Source: Sphingomonas sp. BAUL-RG-20F-R05-02 | Lineage (GTDB): Bacteria; Pseudomonadota; Alphaproteobacteria; Sphingomonadales; Sphingomonadaceae | Assembly: GCF_022662305.1 (NCBI RefSeq) | Contig: NZ_JAKNQH010000010.1 | Location: forward strand, 27,851-91,850 | Direction: 5' to 3' | Length of the DNA stretch: 64,000 bases | Shown: piece after piece, positions 17,737-25,044 of the stretch | How the letters are laid out: every line of letters begins with the position of its first letter | Position numbering within the stretch: position 1 is the stretch's first letter | Made by a program: the position numbers and the translations under genes | The notes under the pieces: model-generated | The model's input: the letters and a program-made list of their open reading frames with translations, nothing else | Told to the model about the DNA's origin: nothing | Databases searched by the model: none

Positions 17737-18504
17737 ATGTTCGACAATGCCGTAGCGATCGTAACCGGTGGTGAATCCGGGATCGGCGCAGCCTGCGCCA
17801 AGGCGCTCGGCGATGCCGGCGCGCGTGTGGTCATCACTTATTACAAGGACGAGGCCGCGGCGCAGCGCGTGTGCGCCGCGATCGGCGGTGCCGACCGGGC
17901 GATCGCCGTACAGACCGACGTGGGCAACGAGGCCGGTGTCACCGCGCTGTTCGCTGCGGCGGAGAAAGCGTTCGGCACGGTCAGCCTGCTGGTCAATTCG
18001 GCCGGGATGAACATGAGCGGCGTGTTCCTCGTTGATATGGAGCTGGCGCAGTTCGACCGGGTGGTGCGGTCCGACCTATACGGCCCGTTCCTCACCTGCC
18101 GCGCACTGGTGCGCGGGCTGGAAGCCAAGGGGATGAAGGGCCGGATCGTCAACATATCCTCCATCCACGAACGCGCGCCACGACCGGGCGGCGTCGATTA
18201 CGATTCCGCCAAGGGTGGCCTGTCGCAGCTCACCGCCACGCTCGCGCTGGAACTCGCGCCGAAGGGCATCGCCGTCAACGGCGTTGCTCCCGGCATGATC
18301 CTAACGCCCATGAACCAGAGCGCGATCGACAATGCCGCCGAGTTGAGAACGAAGGAGGCGGCAATCCCGTGGCAGCGCGCCGGCCGGCCGGACGAGGTTG
18401 CGGCGCTGGTCAACTTCCTGCTGTCGCCGGTGGCGGACTACATCACCGGCACCACCGTGACGATTGACGGCGCGCTGTCGCTCACCGTCGCCCAGGGGGC
18501 GTGA
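17737..18504 (+). CDS. Short-chain dehydrogenase/reductase (glucose 1-dehydrogenase-like)
   Basis: Classical SDR of 255 residues. The cofactor motif TGGESGIG is at residues 10-17, the NSAG motif at 87-90, and the catalytic triad is Ser142 (NISSIHE), Tyr155 and Lys159 (YDSAK). The C-terminal YITGTTVTIDGALSL is standard. Many relatives are annotated as glucose 1-dehydrogenase or 3-oxoacyl-ACP reductase; in this operon oxidation of a free sugar is the more sensible guess. A GGAGACGATAAG site precedes the ATG, and the 3' end abuts the GH130-like gene, so the two are probably coupled. Confidence 0.87.
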   Translation: MFDNAVAIVTGGESGIGAACAKALGDAGARVVITYYKDEAAAQRVCAAIGGADRAIAVQTDVGNEAGVTALFAAAEKAFGTVSLLVNSAGMNMSGVFLVDMELAQFDRVVRSDLYGPFLTCRALVRGLEAKGMKGRIVNISSIHERAPRPGGVDYDSAKGGLSQLTATLALELAPKGIAVNGVAPGMILTPMNQSAIDNAAELRTKEAAIPWQRAGRPDEVAALVNFLLSPVADYITGTTVTIDGALSLTVAQGA

Positions 18505-18506
18505 CG

Positions 18507-19400
18507 ATGCCGATTGATTTCAACGTCGAACAGATCGACGCGATCACGATGACGGGCAATCAGGCGGTCTCCTGCCGCGACCTGATGAGCCCCTATGTCT
18601 GGCGCACCGACGGCGGCGTGTATGCGATGCTGGTGCGGGCGGTACCTAAGCCCGGTGAGACCGGCGACACCGGCACGATCTGGTACGCGACGAGCGAGGA
18701 CGGCCTCAGTTTCACCGCCACCGACACGCCGATCCTTTCGCCCGGACCCGGCGCGGAGGATATCGGCGGGTGCGAAGACCCGACGCCGGTGTTCCGCGCG
18801 GATGGCAGCGTCGTCATCTATTATACCGGCGTGGATGCGACGCGCACCCATGGCGAGATGCTCTACGCCACCGGCCCGTCGATCGATCGCCTCACCAAAC
18901 GGGGTGTCGCGATGCAGAACACCCCGAGCCAAGGCAATATCAAGGAAGCCACGGTCGACCGTACCAAAGACGGCGGCTGGCGGATGTTCTACGAATATGC
19001 GCGCAACGAGGCATCGCTGGTCGGCCTCGCGGTCAGCAACGGTGACGCCGGCCCGTGGACCGACGCGGCCGATCCGTTCTCGCCGCGCACCGATGGCTGG
19101 GATAGCTGGCATCTCTCGACCGGCCCGCTGCTCACCACCGACAAGACCCGGCCGGTGATGTTCTACAACGGCGCCACGCACGACGCGCGCTGGCGGATCG
19201 GCTGGGTCGCGTTCGATGCCGAATACACCAAGGTGGTCGCGCGCTGCGTGGAACCGCTCATCACGCCGCCGCCCGGGCCGGATCGCACCGGCACCGACAT
19301 CGCCTTCGCCGCATCGGTGGTGACAGTCGACGGGCAGATCTGGCTGTATTACTCGCTGGCCGACACGCACCTGTACCGCGCCATCATCCGCCAGAGTTAG
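18507..19400 (+). CDS. GH130-like five-bladed beta-propeller glycosidase
   Basis: Predicted beta-propeller enzyme of 297 residues. Propeller-type repeats are seen in GGCEDPTPVFRADG, TVDRTKDGGWRMFYEYARN, STGPLLTTDKTRPVMFYNG and AASVVTVDGQIWLYYSLADT. The ED pair and the late xYYxxADT motif recall GH130, a family of beta-mannoside phosphorylases and beta-1,2-mannosidases. The protein is cytoplasmic (no signal), as expected for a phosphorylase or oligosaccharide hydrolase. A GTG at 18501 overlaps the SDR stop; the ATG at 18507 is also possible. GH43 or another GH-J/F clan member is the main alternative. The mannan locus 13 kb upstream supports, but does not prove, a mannoside substrate. Confidence 0.65.
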   Translation: MPIDFNVEQIDAITMTGNQAVSCRDLMSPYVWRTDGGVYAMLVRAVPKPGETGDTGTIWYATSEDGLSFTATDTPILSPGPGAEDIGGCEDPTPVFRADGSVVIYYTGVDATRTHGEMLYATGPSIDRLTKRGVAMQNTPSQGNIKEATVDRTKDGGWRMFYEYARNEASLVGLAVSNGDAGPWTDAADPFSPRTDGWDSWHLSTGPLLTTDKTRPVMFYNGATHDARWRIGWVAFDAEYTKVVARCVEPLITPPPGPDRTGTDIAFAASVVTVDGQIWLYYSLADTHLYRAIIRQS

Positions 19401-19436
19401 TCCGGCATAGCGCCACGCCAACCTAGCCTGTAGCAC

Positions 19437-19473
19437 CGGATCGTACGCTGTCGGGCCGGCGGCGTACGATCCG
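19437..19473. repeat. 12-base perfect inverted repeat between operons
   Basis: CGGATCGTACGC (19437-19448) and GCGTACGATCCG (19462-19473) are perfectly complementary around a 13-base spacer. It lies after the GH130-like gene and 17 bases before the dedA start, with no T-run, so it could be a transcript end or a protein-binding site. Confidence 0.55.
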
Positions 19474-19490
19474 AACGGTACGGGGAAAGC

Positions 19491-20066
19491 ATGACAATCG
19501 AGCTGCTGATTGCGCGATACGGGTTGATCGCGCTGTTCTTCGGTGCTGGCATAGAAGGCGAGGCCTGCGTCATCACCGGCGGCGTGTTCGCGCATCGCGG
19601 CGTGCTGTCGCTCCCGGCGGCGATGGTGGCAGCGGCGCTCGGTTCGTTCGCGGCGGACCAGGTGCTGTTCCTGCTCGGGCGGCGTTACCGTAACCTCGCC
19701 TGGGTACGTCGGCTGCACGACAAGCCTGCGTTCGCGCGGGCGATCGCGATGATCGAACAGCATCCCAACCGCTTCATCTTCGTGTTCCGCTTCCTCTACG
19801 GGCTTCGCACCGTCAGCCCGGTTGCGATCGGCACCACCAAAATTCCCGCGCGTCGTTTCCTGCTCATCAACGCGCTCGCCGCGATCATCTGGGCGATCGC
19901 GTTCACCACGGTCGGCTTCGTGTTCGGTCACGCGCTGGAGGCGCTGCTCGGGGAGTTGCTCACGCCGGTCAACATCGCCATCGTGGTCGCCGTGATCGCC
20001 GTATTGGCGGCGGTGATTTGGTTGGTGCGCAGATCGCGCAACCGCGCGTCCGACACGACACGCTGA
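19491..20066 (+). CDS. DedA-family membrane protein
   Basis: Integral inner-membrane protein of 191 residues in the DedA/VTT family, whose members act in lipid (undecaprenyl phosphate or phosphatidylethanolamine) flipping. Family marks are the re-entrant segment FFGAGIEGEACVITGGVFA and the conserved FRFLYGLRTVSPVAIGTTKI, with a C-terminal helix and a basic tail (RRSRNRASDTTR). The Glu and Arg residues in these segments are the ones reported important in DedA proteins. Monocistronic. The family is clear; the specific substrate is not. Confidence 0.88.
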   Translation: MTIELLIARYGLIALFFGAGIEGEACVITGGVFAHRGVLSLPAAMVAAALGSFAADQVLFLLGRRYRNLAWVRRLHDKPAFARAIAMIEQHPNRFIFVFRFLYGLRTVSPVAIGTTKIPARRFLLINALAAIIWAIAFTTVGFVFGHALEALLGELLTPVNIAIVVAVIAVLAAVIWLVRRSRNRASDTTR

Positions 20067-20214
20067 AGACCTTCGGGATCGGCCGTTTGTTCGACAATCA
20101 AGCCTGATCCGCCCATCATTACGCTTTAGCGACCAGCGCCGGAGACACCGCCGCATTGGTCTTTCGCAACCGTTTCGCGTTATGCGCTCGCATCTTCGAC
20201 GGAGCCGCATTGCT

Positions 20215-21705
20215 ATGGCCAAGGCCAGAACATCCAACGACCAGCCCGACCGCGAACAACTCCAGCGTATCGTTGAGGGTTTGAGCGATGGCGTGATCCT
20301 GATCGAGCCTGATGGCAGGATCGTCTGGGCGAACGCGGCCGCGCTGGCGATGCATGGCTGCGCGGGCGTGGCCGATCTGGGCGCGACGGTCAGCGAGTAT
20401 CAGCATCGCTTCACGCTGCGGTTGCGTGCTGGACAGCCCCTGCCCGCTTCCGCCTACCCGATGGCGCGGCTGTGTCGTGGCGAGGCGTTCGAGAACGTAA
20501 TCGTTGATGTCTGCAAGACTGGCCAGCCCGAGCCGGACTGGGTCCACCGTGAGCGCGGCTTTGTCCTGGATCGCGACGGCAAACCCGATTGCCTGGTGCT
20601 CATCATCTGCGACGCGACCGAGGCGTTCGAGGCCGAGGAGCGCTTCGAGAGCATGTTCAACGCAAACCCTGCGCCTGCGCTGATCGTGCGGCTCGCCGAT
20701 CTGCGCTATGTCCGCGTCAACGAAGGCTTCCTCGAGCTGTCCGGCTGGGAACGCGACCAGATCGTCGGCCGCTCGCTGTACGATTTCGACATCCTTGAAC
20801 ACGCCGTCGAGCGGGACAAGGCGAAGGCACGGCTCGGGCGCGGCGACGCCGTCCCGCAAATGGAGGCGGAATTGCCGCTGCCCGGCGGCGACAGCAAACT
20901 GGTGCTGCTTGCCGGCCACCCGGCCGAGATGGCCAACAACGAACCGTGCATGATCTTCACCTTCGCGGACCTCGAACCGCGCCGCCGCGCGGAAATGGCG
21001 CTGCGCCAGAGCGAGGAGCGGTTCGCCACCGCATTCCGTTTCGCGCCGGTGCCGATGCTGCTGACCAGCGTCGACGGGCACCGCATCCTCAACGTCAACC
21101 ACGCCTTCCTGGCGCTGACTGAATGGGGCCACGACAGCGTGGTCGGCCGCAAACCCGCCGAGATCGAACTGTTCGAAAGTTCGGCGACACGCCGCGAAAT
21201 CGAGAAGAAGGTCTCCGAAAGCGGATCTTTCCGGGGGTACGAGGTGCAGATCAAGACGCGCACCGGCGATCTCGTCACCTGCCTCGCCTCGGCCGAGACG
21301 GTCACGATCAACGGCCAATACTGCATCCTCGCCGCGTTTCAGGACATCAGCGACCGCAAGCGCACCGAACTCGACCTGATCGCCGCGATCGAAGGCGCGA
21401 TGCAGGATTCGAGCTGGCTCAGCCAGAAGATCATGGACCGCCTCGCCGCCTTGCGCGGGCCGCCACCGCAGCACGGTGCGCCCACCCCGCCGGTCGAGCT
21501 GACGGCGCGCGAACGCGAGGTGCTCGCCCTCATCACCAAGGGCAAGACCGACGACGCTATCGCCGATGCCCTTTCGCTGAAGCGCAACACCGTGCGCAAC
21601 CACGTCGCGCGACTCTACGCCAAAATCGGCGCGCACAGCCGCGCGGAAGCGATCATCTGGGCACGCGACCGGGGCCATCAGCTCGGCATCGATCCGCAAA
21701 GTTAA
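20215..21705 (+). CDS. Triple-PAS LuxR-type transcriptional regulator
   Basis: Cytoplasmic regulator of 496 residues. Three PAS domains can be read in order: about 15-130 (SDGVILIEPDGRIVWANAAA), 130-260 (MFNANPAPALIVRLADLRYV) and 265-385 (FRFAPVPMLLTSVDGHRIL, ending FQDISDRKRTELDL). A C-terminal LuxR helix-turn-helix follows (LTAREREVLALITKGKTDDA, then NTVRNHVARLYAKIGAHSR). There is no kinase or receiver domain, so it is a one-component sensor whose ligand is unknown. The ATG at 20215 has a GGAG ten bases upstream; 20182 is an alternative start. Stress-protein genes follow on the same strand and are plausible targets. Confidence 0.85.
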   Translation: MAKARTSNDQPDREQLQRIVEGLSDGVILIEPDGRIVWANAAALAMHGCAGVADLGATVSEYQHRFTLRLRAGQPLPASAYPMARLCRGEAFENVIVDVCKTGQPEPDWVHRERGFVLDRDGKPDCLVLIICDATEAFEAEERFESMFNANPAPALIVRLADLRYVRVNEGFLELSGWERDQIVGRSLYDFDILEHAVERDKAKARLGRGDAVPQMEAELPLPGGDSKLVLLAGHPAEMANNEPCMIFTFADLEPRRRAEMALRQSEERFATAFRFAPVPMLLTSVDGHRILNVNHAFLALTEWGHDSVVGRKPAEIELFESSATRREIEKKVSESGSFRGYEVQIKTRTGDLVTCLASAETVTINGQYCILAAFQDISDRKRTELDLIAAIEGAMQDSSWLSQKIMDRLAALRGPPPQHGAPTPPVELTAREREVLALITKGKTDDAIADALSLKRNTVRNHVARLYAKIGAHSRAEAIIWARDRGHQLGIDPQS

Positions 21706-21825
21706 TTGCATGAACTGGTGCCGGCGCACCCATGCAACGGGTGCCTGCGCATCTTTGGCGCATCCGGCTCCGACCTTACCTTTCCAACATCGAGCCAACC
21801 GCTCGTGTCTGAAAGGAGAACGTCA

Positions 21826-22083
21826 ATGTCCATTCTTGCATGGATCATCCTCGGTCTGGTCGCCGGGTTCATCGGCAGCAAGATCGTCAATCGCACCGGC
21901 GAAGGCGTGCTGCTCGATATCGTGCTTGGCGTGGTCGGCGCGGTCGTCGGCGGCTTTCTGTTCAACCAGTTCGGCGCGGCCGGCGTCACCGGCCTCAACG
22001 TCTACAGCCTGATCGTGGCAGTCATCGGCGCGATCATCGTGCTGGTGCTCTATCACATGGTGGTGCGCGGCACGCGCCGCTGA
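21826..22083 (+). CDS. GlsB/YeaQ/YmgE-family stress membrane protein
   Basis: Predicted 85-residue protein with three hydrophobic helices rich in glycine (ILAWIILGLVAGFIGSKIV, LLDIVLGVVGAVVGGFLFN, VYSLIVAVIGAIIVLVLYH). It matches the transglycosylase-associated/GlsB family that is induced by envelope and osmotic stress in many bacteria. The ATG is fixed by a strong AAAGGAG site seven bases upstream. Followed by a hairpin and a second stress gene. Confidence 0.85.
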   Translation: MSILAWIILGLVAGFIGSKIVNRTGEGVLLDIVLGVVGAVVGGFLFNQFGAAGVTGLNVYSLIVAVIGAIIVLVLYHMVVRGTRR

Positions 22084-22109
22084 ACATCCCGCTTTCGAAA
22101 CCACAAAGC

Positions 22110-22130
22110 CCCGGCCGATCCACGGCCGGG
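22110..22130 (+). terminator. Intergenic stem-loop between two stress genes
   Basis: CCCGGCCG / CGGCCGGG, 8 perfect pairs with a 5-base loop, between the GlsB-like gene and the next start. No T-run follows, so it may reduce read-through or separate mRNA stabilities rather than fully terminate. Confidence 0.35.
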
Positions 22131-22147
22131 CACAGGAGAGACAAATC

Positions 22148-22750
22148 ATGACACAGACCATCACAGGCTTGTTCGACCAGTACGACGACGCCCGCCGCGC
22201 GGTGCAGGATCTGGAAGCCGCCGGCGTCGCACACCGCGACATCAGCATCGTCGGCCATGACAAGCGCAATGCGGCTGGTGATGTCGCCGAACCGGCCGCG
22301 GAGGACGCGGGCACGGGTGCGGGCATCGGCGCCGCGGTAGGCGGCGTCGGCGGTCTGCTCGCCGGGCTCGGCCTGCTCGCCATTCCGGGTATCGGTCCGG
22401 TGGTCGCGGCTGGCTGGCTGGCGGCGACCGCAGCCGGTGCGGCGGGCGGCGCGCTCGTCGGTGCGGCGGCAGGCGGTCTCGTCGGTGCGCTGACCCATGC
22501 CGGCGTTTCCGAGGACGACGCGCATGTCTATGCGGAGGGTGTCCGCCGTGGCGGGACGCTCGTCACCGCCAAGGTCGACGAACCGCTGGTGCCGACCGCG
22601 CGCAACATCCTCAGCGACGACCGCACCGTCAACCTGAGCGAACGCCGCAGCGCGTATCAGGCACAGGGCTGGAATCGCTTCGACGAAAGCGCACCTGCCT
22701 ATTCGGACAGCGACATCGCCGCCGAACGCGCCCGCTACAATCGCGTCTGA
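22148..22750 (+). CDS. General stress protein with glycine-rich membrane-like centre
   Basis: Predicted 200-residue protein. The first ~45 residues (TITGLFDQYDDARRAVQDLE, then HRDISIVGHDK) match the alpha/beta domain of the 17M-type general stress proteins. Residues about 60-120 are extremely rich in Gly/Ala (for example GIGAAVGGVGGLLAGLGLLA), like glycine-zipper segments that insert in membranes. The C-terminal third is polar and ends AERARYNRV. The ribosome binding site is AGGAGAG. Placed between a GlsB-like protein and a small exported protein, it probably belongs to a stress regulon. Molecular function unknown. Confidence 0.75.
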   Translation: MTQTITGLFDQYDDARRAVQDLEAAGVAHRDISIVGHDKRNAAGDVAEPAAEDAGTGAGIGAAVGGVGGLLAGLGLLAIPGIGPVVAAGWLAATAAGAAGGALVGAAAGGLVGALTHAGVSEDDAHVYAEGVRRGGTLVTAKVDEPLVPTARNILSDDRTVNLSERRSAYQAQGWNRFDESAPAYSDSDIAAERARYNRV

Positions 22751-22772
22751 CCTCCATCAAAGGAACATCACT

Positions 22773-23081
22773 ATGCGTATGTCCACCACGATCCTGTTAG
22801 GCGCGGCGCTGTTCGCCGCTCCCGCGCTGGCGCAAACCGCCCCTGCCAAGAACAACGCGGCGATCAAGACCGCGCATACCGTCAACGACGGTCAGGCGCG
22901 GCGCGGCGCCAACTCGTTCACGCAGGCGCAGGCACGCGAGCATATCGCCAAGTCCGGCTTCACCAACGTCTCGGCGCTGACCAAGGACAAGCAGGGCGTG
23001 TGGCGCGGCACCGCGACGAAGGCCGGCCAGACCGTCCACGTCGGGCTCGACTTCAAGGGCAACGTCTCGACCGCGCAGTAA
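22773..23081 (+). CDS. Small exported PepSY-like protein
   Basis: Predicted 102 residues with a signal peptide (MRMSTTILLGAALFAAPALA, cleaved before QTAP). The mature part, FTQAQAREHIAKSGFTNVS followed by LTKDKQGVWRGTATKAGQ and VGLDFKGNV, has the short helix plus beta-strands pattern of PepSY-type domains, which often inhibit proteases or act in the periplasm. It follows the preceding stress gene after 22 bases with an AAAGGAA site, and ends at a strong terminator. Confidence 0.7.
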   Translation: MRMSTTILLGAALFAAPALAQTAPAKNNAAIKTAHTVNDGQARRGANSFTQAQAREHIAKSGFTNVSALTKDKQGVWRGTATKAGQTVHVGLDFKGNVSTAQ

Positions 23082-23092
23082 CACGAAACGAA

Positions 23093-23128
23093 ACGGCGGC
23101 GTGGCTCACACAGCCACGCCGCCGTTTT
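23093..23128 (+). terminator. Bidirectional intrinsic terminator
   Basis: Stem of 14 perfect pairs (ACGGCGGCGTGGCT with AGCCACGCCGCCGT), 5-base loop, then TTTT on the plus strand. It lies between two convergent genes; the minus-strand side is also followed by T-rich sequence, so it can serve both. Confidence 0.85.
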
Positions 23129-23141
23129 CGCGTGTCCGGCT

Positions 23142-24434
23142 CTAGCGGCCGCTGACCCGCCAGACTGTATTGCCGAGATCGTCGGCGATCAGCAGTGCGC
23201 CGGTCTTGTCGAGCGTCAGGCCGACCGGGCGGCCATGCGCCGCATCGCCCTCGACAAAGCCGGTCACGACGTCGATCGCCTTACCCGCCGGGCGACCGTT
23301 GGCGAACGGGACGTAGATCACCTTGTAGCCGTTGAGGTGACCGCGATCCCAGCTGCCGTGTTCGCCGATGAACGCACCCGAACGCCAGCGCGGCGGCAAA
23401 GCGGTCGCCCCGGCCGAGAACACCATGCCAAGCGGTGCGACATGGCTGCTCAAGCCATAATCCGGCACGATCGCCTTCGCCACCAGATCGGGCCGCTGCG
23501 GCTTGACGCGCGGATCAACGTGCTGGCCCCAGTAGCTGTACGGCCAGCCGTAGAAGCCACCGTCCTTCACAGAGGTGAAGTAATCCGGCACGAGATCGGG
23601 GCCGAGTTCGTCGCGTTCGTTGACGACCGCCCACAGCGCCTTGGTCTGCGGTTCGAACTGCAGGCCGTTGGGGTTGCGGATACCGGTCCCGAACAGGCGG
23701 TACGCGCCGGTCGCGCGATCGACCTCCCAGATCGCAGCACGGCCGCGTTCGGCCGACATGCCATTTTCGGTGATGTTGCTGTTCGAACCGACCCCGACGT
23801 AGAGCTTGCTGCCATCGGGGCTGGCGACGAGGCTCTTGGTCCAATGGTGATCGATTGGGCCGCCCGGCAGATCGACCAGCTTGGTGCCGAGCGTGTTGAT
23901 GCTGGTCTGCCCCGGCTGGTAGGCATAGCGGATGATCGCATCGGTGTTGGCGACGTACAGATCGTTGCCGACCAGCGCGACGCCGAATGGCGACTTCAAC
24001 CCGGTCAGGAACTTGGTGCGCTGTTCGGGGATGCCGTCACCGTTGGTGTCGCGCAGCAGAACGATATCCATACCCGCCTTGGCGTCATTATGGCCGTGCG
24101 CCTGGATCAACTGCATGACAATGTCCTTGGGCCGATGGACCGGCTCGGGCTGGCCGTCAGTCTCGACAACGAGGACGTCGCCATTGGGCAGCGTGTACAG
24201 CGATCGCGGATGTGCCAGTCCGGTGGCAAGCGCCTGGACCTTCAGATCGGCAGGAACCTTCGGCGTCTTGCCATTCCACGGGCTTGGCGGAACGACGTGC
24301 ATCGGCGGGATCAGATATTCGCTGAGGTCCGGCAAGGCCGGATTGGCGCCGATTTGCTTTTCCGTATCGCCACCCTGCTTGGCGCAAGCCGACAGCGCGA
24401 GCAGCCCGACGGCTGCGAGAAGTACACTACGCAT
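23142..24434 (-). CDS. PQQ-type sugar dehydrogenase-like lipoprotein
   Basis: Soluble-glucose-dehydrogenase/sorbosone-dehydrogenase-type beta-propeller of 430 residues. The N-terminus has a lipobox (LLALSAC), so the protein is likely anchored facing the periplasm. Typical blocks are LAHPRSLYTLPNGDVLVVE, GLKSPFGVALVGNDLYVAN, GIRNPNGLQFEP, ERDELGPDLVPDYFTSVKDG, GEHGSWDR and GRPVGLTLDKTGALLIADD. These enzymes oxidise aldoses or related alcohols with PQQ, but many members are untested. The ATG overlaps the stop of the upstream membrane-protein gene (TGATG), suggesting a functional pair in which that protein could carry electrons or anchor the enzyme. Confidence 0.82.
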   Translation of the reverse strand: MRSVLLAAVGLLALSACAKQGGDTEKQIGANPALPDLSEYLIPPMHVVPPSPWNGKTPKVPADLKVQALATGLAHPRSLYTLPNGDVLVVETDGQPEPVHRPKDIVMQLIQAHGHNDAKAGMDIVLLRDTNGDGIPEQRTKFLTGLKSPFGVALVGNDLYVANTDAIIRYAYQPGQTSINTLGTKLVDLPGGPIDHHWTKSLVASPDGSKLYVGVGSNSNITENGMSAERGRAAIWEVDRATGAYRLFGTGIRNPNGLQFEPQTKALWAVVNERDELGPDLVPDYFTSVKDGGFYGWPYSYWGQHVDPRVKPQRPDLVAKAIVPDYGLSSHVAPLGMVFSAGATALPPRWRSGAFIGEHGSWDRGHLNGYKVIYVPFANGRPAGKAIDVVTGFVEGDAAHGRPVGLTLDKTGALLIADDLGNTVWRVSGR

Positions 24435-24877
24435 CAAACGATCCCTCCGGTGCGGCTCGGGCGCAGCAGCGGAACGCTGATCCCTGCGGCCACGGTCAGC
24501 GCGATGACGGTCAACACCGACAGCACCAGCCCAGTCGGCATCGCGCCATAGGCATCGCGGCTATGTACGAAATTGTTGAACAGGCCGAGGATCATCGCGA
24601 CCGCGTAGGTGATCGCGTAGGGCCAGATCAGCCGGTTGGCGCGGACGTGAGGGCGCACCAGATCGAAGATGCCGACCAGCGCCGCCAGCGCGCCGACCGC
24701 TTCACCGCCGGCGAGCAACCAGTCCGAGAAATTCTTCCAGGTGACGTCGAACGTGTTGTAATATGCGATATCGGTGATGAGCGCGCCGAGGAAGCAGATC
24801 AGCGGAATACCGAGCACCATCGGATGCAAAGGTCGCCTCACGGCATGAAGGGGCGGCGAGGTATAAGCTTCGGGCAA
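24434..24877 (-). CDS. DUF2231 membrane protein
   Basis: Predicted 147-residue protein with four transmembrane helices. The opening RRPLHPMVLGIPLICFLGAL contains the HP motif that defines the DUF2231 family, which is often found beside redox proteins and cytochromes. The start is a TTG with a GGGAGGGG site just upstream. It is coupled to the PQQ-type dehydrogenase by a one-base stop/start overlap, so a role in that enzyme's respiratory link is a reasonable guess without direct evidence. Confidence 0.8.
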   Translation of the reverse strand: MPEAYTSPPLHAVRRPLHPMVLGIPLICFLGALITDIAYYNTFDVTWKNFSDWLLAGGEAVGALAALVGIFDLVRPHVRANRLIWPYAITYAVAMILGLFNNFVHSRDAYGAMPTGLVLSVLTVIALTVAAGISVPLLRPSRTGGIV

Positions 24878-24907
24878 CGGCCCCTCCCACGATGATCATG
24901 TTTCTGC

Positions 24908-24933
24908 GGAACGGATTCCATCGGGATGGAGTT
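24908..24933 (+). promoter_or_regulatory. Possible EcfG-type (general stress) promoter
   Basis: GGAAC at 24908-24912 followed after 17 bases by AGTT resembles the alphaproteobacterial general-stress sigma consensus (GGAAC, 16-17 bases, CGTT) with one mismatch. It would drive the antiporter gene starting 112 bases further on. Pattern match only. Confidence 0.25.
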
Positions 24934-25044
24934 CCGGAGGTATCTGCGAGTTCCGAAATATTCATCATCGCCTGAGCGACGCCGGATTTGGTTTGGTCGC
25001 GCCGTATGGCATGACGTTCGCTCAGCAACGAGAAAGGCTCCCTC

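Noticed and set aside
18438..20237. Long minus-strand frame of ~600 codons
   Set aside because: It lies opposite the GH130-like and DedA genes, both with good motifs; it is a high-GC shadow.
20119..21798. Minus-strand frame of ~560 codons
   Set aside because: Antisense to the PAS-LuxR regulator; no motif and no ribosome binding site.
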